64,000 bases of DNA from Selaginella moellendorffii. Lineage: Eukaryota; Streptophyta; Lycopodiopsida; Selaginellales; Selaginellaceae. How positions within the stretch are numbered: position 1 is the first letter of the stretch; each line of letters opens with the position of its first letter. The translations under genes and the position numbers were made by a program. Location of the stretch: contig NW_003314328.1 in assembly GCF_000143415.4 (NCBI RefSeq), forward strand, positions 159,707 through 223,706. Direction: 5' to 3'. Shown here piece after piece: positions 1-10,199 of the stretch. The notes under the pieces are model-generated. The model did no database searches, had not been told where the DNA came from, and saw only the letters and a list, made by a program, of their open reading frames with translations.

Positions 1-2
1 AG

Positions 3-668
3 TCACCTTGTGTAGCTATTCGCCCGTCCACACCAAAGCCCATCACTATTGAGCATACACCTCCGACTCTTGAGAACTTTGCCAATGAGATACGGCAGTT
101 GAAGGAGATCAATCTTCAGCAGCAATCACTCCATGACAAACTGCTCCAGGAGCTGGTGGAGTCCAAGAAAGAGGCCGCTACAGCTCGAGAACGCAAATTT
201 AAATCCCACTGGTGCACTCACTATGAGACGAACACACACAACACACAGTGCTTCTTCAAGCTTCACCCAGAGCTTCAGCCTCCATCTTCTCAACGTGTCC
301 AACAACATCCCTCCACATCATCTCAGGGTCCAAAGACGTATCAAGAGCAGTTGGAACGACAAACAATTGAGGCAGCCCCTTCGTCAAGCAAAGGCAAGGC
401 ACCAGCCTCATCGGTCAACACGATTTTGGTAGCCGAGGAACTCTATAAGCAACAAAAGCAAACCGCAGCTACTCGAGCCCAAGCAAAGAAGAAGGCAGCC
501 GCTCAGCCTGCCACAAATCCCCCAGCGCCAGTTGAGAATGAATCTCCATTGGCATCAGGCCTAGTGACACAGAGGGTGGCTTGTAAGCTCCCCTTCAAGT
601 CACTACTCTCTCCTCCTCCTAAGATCTCACTAACAGCTATTCTTGTTCTGGAACTGGTTCTTCAATAG
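3..668 (+). pseudogene. gag C-terminal part with cysteine/histidine knuckle (Gypsy C, copy 1)
   Basis: An open frame enters at the left edge and runs to a stop at 668. It carries a Cys/His-rich stretch around 215-275 (WCTH...NTQC...LHPEL), like the single zinc finger seen in this family's other copies at about 46960 and 60120. A Gln/Ser/Ala-rich tail with NTILVAEELYKQQ follows and is conserved in the 47-kb copy. Gag would form the retrotransposon particle and bind its RNA. The first ATG of the open frame is internal, so the true start lies outside the window. The frame is lost before the protease. Confidence 0.7.
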
Positions 669-797
669 CTGGTTGACACTCCCGTCACCTTTTTGCTCCG
701 AAACATGTTGTGTCTTGTCCCGGGATTCGGCTAGCATTTAGAGGAGTTTGCACGGCCAAAAACACCAGAGAGCACTCTCAAGAGGACTCCTCAAGAG

Positions 798-1208
798 GTG
801 CACATTGTCGATATGACAAGATATGGTGGAGATCCTGGTCCATTCTTCGTCCCGGTGCAGATCGGTACTTCCTCTTGTAGGATGGATGCTTTGGTTGACT
901 CTGGTTCTGGAAGCAACATTATCTCTCTCGAGGCTGCCCTTTCAGCACAGCTACAGATCACTGAGAGCTCCTCCATCATGCTCAAAACCTTCGCCAACCA
1001 TACCATTCCTCCAATGGGAATTTGCTGTGATGTCAAGGTCTCTGTGAAGGGTGTTATTTCTGAGGTGAATCTCCTCGTGGTTGACTACCAACACTTTGGA
1101 ATGTCCTCTTTGAAGGACTCTATCATCCTTGGCCACTCATGGCAAGTCACAGCCTATTGCACCATTGACAGCGCAAAAGGCAAGATGGAAATTAGTGATG
1201 GAAATTAG
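798..1208 (+). pseudogene. retropepsin-like aspartic protease (Gypsy C, copy 1)
   Basis: The 136-codon frame contains DALVDSGSGSNIIS, the active-site Asp-Ser-Gly of retropepsins, followed by the hydrophobic strand pattern of the family and a late SIILGHSW segment comparable to the conserved ILG motif. Retropepsins process the Gag-Pol polyprotein. The same domain lies at 47466-48029 and, with the catalytic Ser-Gly lost, at 60561-61232. It is separated from gag by a frame change and stops. The catalytic triplet is intact here, but its polyprotein context is broken. Confidence 0.8.
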
Positions 1209-1347
1209 CGCCACCTTTCTCAACAACCACGGCAGAGCTCTTTCTCGGCAAGCCCAGTAGGCTCAGACTAAGATGGCCTCCACACCACACTTTCCTCTTG
1301 AACTCACAGAGGTTTTTCCTAAGTTGGTGGTGGAGTCGACCATCTAA

Positions 1348-1836
1348 ATGACGGATGTTTTCTCATGCAATGCAATTGACATGGTTGGAGGTGAGTCAGA
1401 TAGCCAGAGACATCTCTCAGCTTCACTCTCTTTATTTGAGAGTAAGCCCAAGCCTTTAACCACGCCCTCTTTATTTGATGGCGGGGCTTATAGAGTACGG
1501 GCTGCTACATCCAGCTTTCCGGAGTGTTTCTCGATAGTGGAAGGGCTTCTCGATTCATTTCTTACATGGGACCAACTTTCTCTTATGGAGCTAGATGACA
1601 CAGTCGCTCCAGATCATGTCCTTCTTTCGCAAGACACAGTTGAACTCAATCCTCCTCAGCAACTATTTGAGGTGTCACACAGCCAGCATCTTCCTACTAA
1701 AATTGCGGTAGCTGATGAATCCGAGCATATTTTGTCATGCTGTTTTTTGGAGATGGAAGATGACATCCAGTCACACAATTGGCAGGAAGAGTCAAGCAAA
1801 TTAGACACATACTGCATGCGAGTTATAGCTCTTTGA
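1348..1836 (+). pseudogene. conserved linker between protease and RNase H-like domain (Gypsy C, copy 1)
   Basis: A 162-codon frame with no domain I can name. It is conserved at about 48112-48790 in the second copy (MTDAFSCNAIDMVGGESDS in both, with one difference), so it is a genuine part of the element's polyprotein. It is acidic and Ser-rich. The second copy is interrupted here by a Cassandra-like solo LTR; this copy shows the uninterrupted site at 1648-1655. A further stretch at about 1845-2060 continues the linker in another frame with stops. Confidence 0.6.
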
Positions 1837-2068
1837 GTTCAGAATTTCCTACCATGGAGCCCCTGGTATAGATCCAGGGGTATTACACTGAAACTTTAGC
1901 ACCAGACTTAGACTGGACTTTGGTGGAGGATCTTCCTTCACTTGCGGAGTACCTGGCTATAGTCCTTGTATTGGACATCGAGCGCTCAGAGCATCAGAAG
2001 CAAAGAGAACAACAAACAAAGACTCTGGATCCAACAACAGCATTCTTGCCTGACTTCCAGAGTCAGTC

Positions 2069-2557
2069 TTGCTGGATGTGGTGTCCCCAGCATCTTTATT
2101 TGAAGAAGAGGACACTCCTATGATTACAACTTATTTCGACGGTGCTTTCTGCCCCAAAAACCAGGTTGCCGCCATTGGAGTTTGGATGAGTGATTCTGCG
2201 GAGAACAAAGTAGCCGACCTCTCTATCACTTTGCCAACAACATCAGCTAATGAAGCAGAGTACTTGGCGGCTATTAGTGCTATGAAGTTGGCCACAGATC
2301 TCAAGTTTAGGCAAGCACTTCCATTGGAGATGCGCAACTCATCATACGCCAACTTACTGGAGAATACCAAGTCCGCAAAGAGAACTTGAAAGAGCTATGG
2401 TAGCAGGTGGTCAACCTGAAGGATGAGTTCTCTCAAGTGACTTTTCAAAGTGTCCCTCGTGAAGAAAAATTTTGGGCGGACAAGTTATCACATCAAGCAA
2501 TCACCATGATGCGAGAGGCAAAAGGCACTCCCTGCTCTTTGGTTTCCAAGGTCAGGG
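2069..2557 (+). pseudogene. RNase H-like domain upstream of RT (Gypsy C, copy 1)
   Basis: The frame carries TTYFDGAFCPKNQVAAIGVW and then NEAEYLAAISAMKLA, the first two catalytic blocks (Asp, Glu) of a type I RNase H of the kind found as the extra (archaeal-type) RNase H in Tat-like Gypsy elements. After a frameshift near 2325 another frame gives QLIIRQLTGEYQV (third block) and, after an in-frame TAG, FWADKLSHQA (C-terminal block). It lies between protease and RT in the longer copy, whereas in Tat elements the extra domain normally follows RT-RNase H. The domain is complete in outline but frameshifted. Confidence 0.65.
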
Positions 2558-2559
2558 AG

Positions 2560-3497
2560 GGTTTCCACGTCCATTCCTCTTCTCCAGCCTCGCTTCTTCC
2601 TTTAAGAAACAGCCACAGCTCCTTCTCCTCTGCTATCTTCCCTTCCTCACCTCGTTTGATCAGCGTGCCCAGGCAGGCCGCGAGTGAGACAATCAATCTG
2701 GACCAAACCTTTGAGATAGTTGCTTGAGCCGAGGGGTCCATGTCCTCGAATAGCCTGGTGTAGCAAGCCTTCCATATCTCTGCTAGTGTGCATCCCCAAA
2801 GTGCATCGAAGAGCTCCTGGTGGAGATTCTTAATGTGTGTCCAAGTTTGGTTGAGTTGATCAAAGTGTGGGGCCTCGTTGTGTCTCCACTTCCATGCATC
2901 AGGATTCTTTGTTTTTCCCTGGATGAAGCTACCCCAGAGCACTGATTCGTATGTGATTGCAGCTCCTCCAGTTGACGTTCGTTTGAGTACCATTGCTGCA
3001 CCTGGACATTCACATAAGATGTGTCGCTGTGTTTCTATGGCACCACAGGCCTTGCAAGCTGTGTTCGGGAGATATATGGCCACCAGAGAGGGAAGACGTT
3101 CTTGTTGGGCCAGCCAGATGAAGTAGTGGTTCTTAGCTTACCAGTGCCCCTTCCAGATCTTGTTGATGTAGTGTAAGTGGTTCTTGGAGTGGATCTATTG
3201 GGCCTTTGCTTTCCAGATGAGGGAGGATCAAGTCGGCACCCTGATCAGTTTTCGGCCCAGCTTGGTCTCGAACTGGAAGAAGTCCTTGCACATGGTTCCT
3301 CTCTAATGCCACTCTATGGGATCCCACTTGAGTTCATCCAAGGTTTGTTGGCGGAACCAGTAGAGGCAAGCATATTGTTTTTCTAGGATCAATGGATCAA
3401 CATTGGCAGTTTTTTTCTCCATTTGAATCACTCTGATCAGTTTAGCTCTACTCATATCGGGGAGGTCCTCGTACTCAAGGGTGATGATGGGGTACAA
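2560..3497 (-). pseudogene. LINE C-terminal region with zf-RVT motif
   Basis: The frame from 3083 reads LPNTACKACGAIETQRHILC and CPGAA: the CxxC...HxxxxC zinc motif found at the C-terminus of plant LINE polymerases. It is followed by about 130 residues ending KPSLT at the junction with Gypsy sequence. Frames at 3497-3303 and 3327-3133 hold the degenerate region between thumb and zinc motif. No 3' untranslated region or poly-A follows. Confidence 0.65.
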
Positions 3498-3599
3498 GTG
3501 TCCAGCCTATCCTGCCTCAAAGATTAGTCCCGATGCCATGTTGGGGAGGGTGCATACAATCGACTCGTCCACCTTCCACCATCATGGTATTGGTCTTCT

Positions 3600-5500
3600 T
3601 GTAGGTTTAGTCATTCAAGGCATGCGTGTTTGGCTACTAAAAAGGCTGTCTGGAATTTACGCATCCTGTGTTCTGAGATGGTTAATCCGTAGAAGGCACT
3701 AATTCGGTCACAGTTGTTGGCCGTCTGGTTGGGCTGGATCATGGTGTTTGCCTCTACGAAGGTTCTCATCCCTACTCTGTGCAGGTCTTTGCATATCTGG
3801 TCCAGGCCACGATCCTCTAAAGCTCCGAGCATTTTACCATTGACAGCGAAGAGTTTGCTCAGGAAAATTGGCTGCCTGTCCAGTTGTTCTTTGGTACGAA
3901 GTGGTTTATATTCCAGCTTGCATTTGAATTGCCTCTAGAGCTTGAACAGCTTTCCTGAGAACATGTGAGCCTTTGTCATTTTGAGTTTGGTGTCCGAGAA
4001 GAGCCATTGTTCATTTATCACCTAGTTTTGTCTAGTGTGCTCGTTCCTGTCTGGGAGGACTTTCAAAAGTTGTGCTCGCAGCAGTATTCTCCATGGTTGG
4101 TTGTCAGGCATGAGCATCCTCATGAAAATCTTGAAGAGGAGAGCCTTGCATTGTTCTTCGATGTCAATAATATTGAGGCCCCCTTCGTGCTTCGAAAGTG
4201 TTACTGATTGCCAGTTGACCTTTGCTCCACCACATGAGATGCAGGAGGAGCCTTTCCAGACATAGGTTTGAATGAGTTGGTTCATTTCCTGGATCATTCG
4301 TTTGTCCATATTCCAGCATGCTGCCAGGAACCAGATCGCTCCAAGCAGGATGCTGTTTGCCACCACGCAGCGTGCTGAGAATGATAGTTTTCTGCTCGCC
4401 CAGAACTTGAGTTGATCCCTTAGTTTTGTAACTTCTTTTTGGTTCTAAGGTTCTGGATCATACTAGCGTCCGACTTGGAATCCAAGGTAGCAGGTGGTCT
4501 CCTCCATGTCCAGCCATTTGAAGCCCAGCTCCGTGCCCCATGTTGGAGGTCTGCCGGGGGGGAGCCATAGTCCTACTGATTTGTGCCAGTTTATTTTTGA
4601 TCCCATGGCCTCATTGAAGAAGTCCAGGTCCCTTTTGACGTTTGAGAGGTTCTCCGATGATCCCTCCACGATCAGGCTTGTGTCGTCTGCAAAGGCTGAG
4701 GATAGAAGGTCCTCCTTTGAGGCTTTGTTCATGTCCTGAAGCGCAGAGCCACAGCCTGGAAGGGGCATACCTTTCGGGCCCTCTGGTTGGGCAAGGTAGT
4801 AGGCCAGAGCATCCGCAATGAACAGGAACAGGTATGGTGCAAGGGGGTATCCTTGGCAGACCGATCTTTCAAATTTGAAGGACTGTCCCATGGTTCTGTT
4901 GATTGTAACCCTGCTTGATGCCGAGTGGTACAGGGATGCTGTCCATTCCACGAACTGCAGAGGAACTCTTTGCTTGATCATTATGGCCTGGAGAACTTTC
5001 CAATCCACCCGGTCATAGGCTTTTTCGAAGTCCAAGAGAATGATTGTGATCTGCTCTGCCATGTCTTTGGTGTGTTCTTGCACCAGAAGGACTATTAGGA
5101 GATTGTCCACGATTTCCCTACCATCCATGAATCCGTTCTGTCTCCTTGATCGTTTATAGGAGTAGAGGCTTGAGGCGTGATGCCAAGGCTTTTGCTACGA
5201 TCTTGTACATGGTGTTCAGCATAGAGATGGGCCTTCAGTTTTTGAGGTGGGACATATCTCCTTTTATTGGTATTAGCGCAATGATCCCATCCATAGCTCC
5301 TTCTGGCCACTTCCCAGCTCACATGGTTTCTTGCCACATCTTGAGAACTTCTGGTCCGATCCATTCCCAGTTTTGTTTGTAGAAGGCTGGTGGCATGCCG
5401 TCCTCCCTTGGCATCTTGTCGTCCTTGAGGTCATCCAAGGCGTCTTTTAATTCTCACAGTGTGAAAGGTCTCGTTAGTCTGGTGTTCATTGGTGGGGTGT
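3600..5500 (-). pseudogene. LINE reverse transcriptase, broken
   Basis: Readable blocks in order: MYKIVAKALASRLKPLL (about 5220-5160), GFMDGREIVDNLL (about 5130), IILLDFEKAYDRVDW with the first catalytic Asp (about 5040), VCQGYPLAPYLF, and FADDTSLIVEG with the catalytic Asp pair (about 4690), then YLGFQVGR and the thumb LRDQLKFWASRKLSFSARC. In-frame stops after 4466 are TAG at 4463-4465, 4445-4447, 4022-4024 and 3935-3937, then a TGA near 3610. A frameshift lies around 5130. The enzyme is dead, but its catalytic motifs are preserved. Confidence 0.85.
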
Positions 5501-5775
5501 ACTTGGTCGGGATATGCTCTAGCACTCGCTCAAGTTTCTCTTGCCTGACCTCATCCCATGGTTCCTCCTTGAAAAGCTGGGAGTAGTAGTATTCTGCCAT
5601 GTTGTGCATTTGTCGATCTTTGTGTGCAGTTGCCCTTGTTCATCCTTCAATCCGAACATTGGTGGGGAGACCACTTTAGATCTTATGGATCGATAGAACT
5701 CCTTGTTCAGCACGAGCTCGCTTGCGTGCCATCTGATGTGTTCTGCTTTTAGGAAGGCTTCCATCTTGTCAGCCT

Positions 5776-6828
5776 CTATCCTTTCCAGTGGTGCTTAACC
5801 TGGATTTTTTGAGCTTGTAGCCATGGGTCATCCGGGTTGCTGCGAAGGTTAGTGTTGATCGAGGTCAGGACTCTCCGAACCTTTTGGACTGTGTTAAAGA
5901 CATCTTTCTGGATCTTGGCTCGAGCCTCTTGAGCAATTTGAAGGGTGAAGGAGTGTAGATTCCCCTTGTGTTTTTTCCATTGCTCGTGCGCTTGGTTATT
6001 GTTGGCTTGCTCCTCAAAGAACTTCTTGGGTATGGCAACTGGCTTCTTTGGACCTCTTGATCTTCGAAAGGGAAGTGTGAGTCTAATTAGATGGTGGTCC
6101 GAGAAGTCCGTGTAGGTGTTGTCGATGTCCAACTTCCCCCCTTGCATGCACAGGTCCATGGTGAGGTAGAAGCGGTCCAGACGACGTTGTATGCCTCTGC
6201 GTTGACGTTCTCGCCATGTGAAGCATGGTTCATGTGTCACAAAACCCGGGATCTCGTAAGCATCACAGGTGCCAATTTGTAAGAGGAACGAGTTCCATGC
6301 AAGGTGTTCCGCACGTGTACGTCTATCCTGGATTATGCCCCCCCATTTATCCTCCTCGTGGTCCACGAAATTGAAGTCACCAACCAGGATCCAATCATCG
6401 ATTCCGGTTGGAAGACGATGCTGCAAAATTTGGAAGAAGTGTGCTCGTGAGGTGGAGAGGGATGCTGGGGCGTAGATGTTCAACAGGCCTATGGTTCAAG
6501 CATTTACTTTTATCACTATCATGTGAGTGCGTCCAAGGATTAGGATCTGGTGCGAGGTGCCTAGGGATTGCCATGGTCCTTTAGTGATGATGAGGGTTCC
6601 TCCTCGCCTTCCAACTGCTAGGTTCCAGAAGTGTTTGCCTTTTGAAAACTTAAAGATTGTCTGGTGTTCTTGCATTCTATACTCCTAGAAACAGAAAAAG
6701 TCACACTTTCCTATCACTCCTTCTAACTGGCGAAGGTACTGTCGTAGCCTCGCCTTCTTGTCATTCCATAGCACTCCGTCCTTACTAATGCCTCCTACTT
6801 TCCACGAAAGCACGCTGAGATCAGTCAT
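5776..6828 (-). pseudogene. LINE endonuclease domain (EEP fold)
   Basis: Starts MTDLSVLSWKVGG at 6828, the usual N-terminal block of LINE endonucleases. It continues with a TAG at 6685-6687 directly before EYRM, where the family has the Gln-Glu of the active site. Later blocks are LNIYAPAS, WILVGDFNFVDHEEDKWGG, RRGIQRRLDRFYLT and TDFSDHHLIRLTL, the last being the catalytic SDH block. The domain nicks target DNA for target-primed reverse transcription. Besides the TAG, a TGA lies just before the LNIYAP block. All catalytic blocks remain legible. Confidence 0.8.
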
Positions 6829-7399
6829 TGTCCTTGTTTGTGGTGATCCAATTGCGTTCCACCCACGAGAATTCACGATCTCTCCCTCCTCTCGCGGGGA
6901 TGACGCTGCTTTTGGTGAGAAGGGCTGTGTGCAGCTCCATGTTGTTGCCCACGATTGTGGCCTTGTCTACTTCCACATGGTACTTAAGATCCTTGATTAC
7001 CTCGGACGCTTCTAGAAAGCTGTGTACTCCATTCTTTGGGAGCTGATCGCGTGCCATGTGGAAGGTGGGTGTGACATATCCGACCAGAGGGCCACTCCAT
7101 AGTGCTAGGTACTTCCTGGGATGTGTGCTACTTACATGGAGCCACAGATTGACTTTGAGTCGCATGAATCGTTGGGAGGAGGATGCCTGCCCTCGCGGCA
7201 CCGGGTCCTCTGATGGGGATCTCTCCACTCGTGCTCGTTCCAGGGACGGGGAGCGTTGGATAGTGTGTTCTCCACCCCACTGGTCTCTTGTCATCTCAGG
7301 TGAAGCTTGTCCGTCCCTCGGTGCTTCTTCCCTACACTTTGACGCTCTGTTGGACTGTCTCCTAGATGTTCCTCCTTGAGCCGAGTGCACTTTCCCCAT
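6821..7399 (-). pseudogene. LINE segment between ORF1 and endonuclease
   Basis: A 192-codon frame rich in Arg, Ser and Glu in its first half (NRASKCREEAPRDGQ, SLERARVERSPSEDP), followed by a more structured part (LALWSGPLVGYVTPTFHMA). I recognise no domain. It overlaps the beginning of the endonuclease in a different frame. By position it is probably the C-terminal part of ORF1 or the LINE inter-ORF region. Confidence 0.35.
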
Positions 7400-7483
7400 G
7401 ATCCGGATCTTGTTAGGGATTGGCGCCTTCCCAGTGTACAGAACGTGGATGAGCTGATCCCCTGACTCCTCCCTTGTTGCCTA

Positions 7484-8928
7484 TTTCCCGAGGTACTGAG
7501 CGAAGCCCTCCACCATCATTGCCAAGAACACCGGGGTGTTGTCTGTCTCACACAGGTCCTCGACAAGTAGATCCAGCTCCATTGTTGGGTGGTGAACCAA
7601 GTCCTTCTGGCTCGGAGAGAATCCTGGCGGGAATTTGTAGAAGAACAACTCATCACCCTCTGCTTGAGGACCAGGGCTCGCCAGTTTTTCTCCATGCTCA
7701 CCTCCACGCTGTAGTAGTTCCTGCCGAGGAACGTGACTGGTCTCCCCCAAAATGATACTCTTGCCTCTTCGAGACCTTCCTTGAGCCCTTCCAATGCTGC
7801 TTGCCGGTGCGGTTTGTTCCCTTTGAAGATTGCCAAGATCAAGTTCTTGGCTGCCTTGGCTTGTCGTTCCTGCAGTTCCATGAGGACCTCATTCGCCTCC
7901 ACATGCAGTTCTCCTGGGACTGGTGCTGTGACATCCAACATTGCTAGTGCAGCAGCTGAATGGGGCGAGACGTCCTTCTCCACATTTATGTCCAGCTCAT
8001 CCACCCTTGTCCATCCGAGATAGAGTACGTTTGACTCCTTCATCTTCTCGAGCGGGACGGCTGGTATTGCTTTCTCCTTGCTGGTCCTGGTCACAACTCT
8101 CAGAGCTGGTGTTTTTGGAGCCTTGGTGGTCTTTTCAATCTGGTCCCCCTCTGAGTCCACCTCTTTCCCTTGCCTCTCCTCTATCGCCGCTTGGATGACT
8201 CATTCCTTCTGCTGTGTGTCCATGAACAACGTGCTCAAACCCAATGAGGAAGAGTGTGAGTCAGGCGAGGTCTGTTGTGGCATGTCCTCCAGTGTTTCAT
8301 CCACATACTTGCCAATTCCCTTCAAAGCTGAGACCGATGGGATCCTTTCAAACGTGGACATCATGACTAGCAGTGTTGTGTTCAGCGGAGGGATAATTGT
8401 TTGCCTGGAAGACAAGGCCTTTGGAGCTCTCTTTGATTTTTTGCCCCCCATCGCAGTCAGTTTCTTCTTCTTTGTGATCTTGACTGTATCGGCGGACGAG
8501 GAGGGAGCAGCTCGAGTTGGTTCTCTAGTTGTTTTTGCTGTTGTTGTTGGCCGAGGTGGGGTGGCTTGGGCCGCATTTGCCTCTGGTTCTGGTTCCGCAG
8601 CTTCGTTGTCCTTCGGGGGCGGCAGTGGGCACTGCTTGAGCTTGATCAAGAGCTTCATCCCCGTGCTTCTCGTTTCTGGTCAATGCTCCACCACAGCTCT
8701 CTCCTCATCATCAGGGGTGTTCTGAGTCGTGTCCGTGTGGGGGGAATCTTCCAGTTCGTCCTCTAGTGGTGGACTGCGCTTTCGCATGTTCTTTGTACGC
8801 GGCATTTCCTTCTTTGTTCCGGTCCTGTGTTCAGCAAAGAGTTCACGGATCAACGCTACTCCTCGAGGATGATGCGGTGGTTCTGTTGAGGTACTACTGG
8901 CAATTTTTTGAGTCAGAGAGGGGGGCAT
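7484..8928 (-). pseudogene. LINE ORF1 protein, broken
   Basis: Starts at an ATG at 8928 and keeps one frame down to about 7510, broken by TGA codons near 8680 and 8200. It encodes a basic, Pro/Ala/Thr-rich N-terminal half with a Lys-rich patch (KITKKKKLTAMGGKKSKR), then a more ordered part ending in FWGRPVTFLGRNYYSVEVS. ORF1 proteins bind the LINE RNA. I cannot identify a specific RNA-binding fold, so the assignment rests on position upstream of the endonuclease. A frame change near 7700 leads into FPPGFSPSQKDLV and then QYLGK at about 7484. Confidence 0.55.
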
Positions 8929-9076
8929 GTGGGGGGAGGCGTGTGGGGAGTCAAGCTGTGGGGAAGGGAGGGGAGAGAAGTCAATGTATGATCGAGAGGG
9001 TGGAGAGGAGACAAATCGGGGAGCAAGCGGGTAGGGAGGAGAGCAGACCTCTTGGTTGCTGGCGTGATGCTCCTAT

Positions 9077-9098
9077 GCTCTATTTCGTTAAAGTGGGA
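9077..9098 (+). repeat. left terminal inverted repeat
   Basis: A 22-bp sequence beginning GCTCTATTTCG and ending GTGGGA, exactly matched in reverse complement at 22070-22091. A 22-bp perfect inverted match at the two ends of a block with its own private repeat family is unlikely by chance. Confidence 0.75.
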
Positions 9099-9734
9099 TT
9101 TATTCAGTAAAATGGGACTAGGTACAAATTTTCAAGTATTTGAAAATGACGTGAAATTATATGTTTTTTGTCCAGGGGCTAGACATATCTGGGACATGGT
9201 GACTAGCGCGGTGACTTTATGTCCAGACTGAGTCCATCTGGTTGTATAATAAATCTCATTGTCAAGGTGAACAAGCCGAATCTGAAGCTAAAGAAGAGCG
9301 ATGGCATGCGCGCAAACACTATTTGTTTGTTCATTGAGCGTGTGGTGAGCTTTCCAAGATGAACGTCATTCCTATTAGCCAGACATATCACTTAATGGTG
9401 AGAACATTTAGATATTATTCAATGTTATCTTTTTCTAACGAATCTAATTGTGAAGGTGTAGCAAGAGGCATTGCTAGTCTGGAGAAGTCATTTAACTCAT
9501 TTGACCCTTAGTGTATTTTCATGAAACTAAATAACATTCATATTATTAAGGAATTTCTCTAGTACCTTTTTTTTACAACATAGAGGCTTGCATTTCTTTC
9601 AAAGGTGATTTAGTAAAAGGCCTGAGGGCACATGCCATTCTATTTCTCAGACCGGTATTAAGATATACTAGTGCAAAGGGAAAAAGGTATTTGGTGATCA
9701 AGTAAATGGCATGAGGGCACACGCCATTATAAGC

Positions 9735-9992
9735 CTAAGCGCTAGTGGACACCTCCTTTTTGGTACTCTCAGCGGTACTATCATCCTTCTCCGGGTCAGT
9801 TGTTTTGCTTTGGATTGTTGTCTCTGACGTTACTGGGGCGTTCTCGATAGTTGTTAATGTTGCCGTTTGTTCAGAAAAATGATCACCTGGAGTATAGTAC
9901 GGGGAGTTTGGAAGACTTATATATTCTACATCTTCACCTATCTCCTTCTCCGTCTCCTTTTCTGCCTCACTTACAGATTTTGTGCTTGCCAT
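9735..9992 (-). CDS. small acidic Ser/Thr/Glu-rich protein, unknown
   Basis: An 85-codon frame from ATG at 9992 to TAG at 9735: low-complexity, rich in Glu, Thr and Ser, with one less biased stretch (VEYISLPNSPYYTPGDHF). No domain, signal peptide or membrane segment is visible. It lies downstream of the DUF7869-type gene on the same strand. I tried reading it as a last exon of that gene, but the obvious splice combinations give stops. It could be a small separate gene or chance. Palindrome copies lie at 9706-9728 and 10117-10137 on either side. Confidence 0.3.
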   Translation of the reverse strand: MASTKSVSEAEKETEKEIGEDVEYISLPNSPYYTPGDHFSEQTATLTTIENAPVTSETTIQSKTTDPEKDDSTAESTKKEVSTSA

Positions 9993-10199
9993 GAGAACGC
10001 TCTTCACCCTAAAATATGGAGTTCGTTATGTTATAAAAGGAAACCAACACACACGCTGCAAGGGAATGATGGTACATAAAGCACGTAAGCCCACAATATG
10101 GGTTTATGTGCCATTAATATGGGCCACACGCCATATTATTAGATTTATGCACGTGTGATTGGTAAATGCATATGTCACATCATCTCAGGCCACATGCCA

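Larger units (their letters stand above)
1..2557 (+). mobile_element. Ty3/Gypsy retrotransposon fragment, family C, copy 1
   Basis: Truncated LTR retrotransposon that enters the window in gag and runs through protease, a linker and an RNase H-like domain. It is colinear with the longer copy at 46085-50170 and shares long near-identical stretches with it. The homology stops abruptly near 2557, where the minus-strand LINE begins; the reverse transcriptase present in the longer copy is missing. Several frame changes and stops show that it is not functional. No LTR of this copy lies in the window. Confidence 0.85.
2558..9076 (-). mobile_element. degenerate LINE (non-LTR retrotransposon)
   Basis: Reading right to left the block shows ORF1, an apurinic-like endonuclease, a reverse transcriptase with its thumb region and a C-terminal zf-RVT cysteine motif: the order of plant L1-type LINEs. 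Frames shift repeatedly and many stops are present, so it is inactive. The low-coordinate (3') end abuts Gypsy sequence at about 2557 with no visible A-tail and no target duplication, so the 3' end was probably lost in a rearrangement. The 5' end abuts the inverted repeat of the 13-kb element at 9077. Confidence 0.85.
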
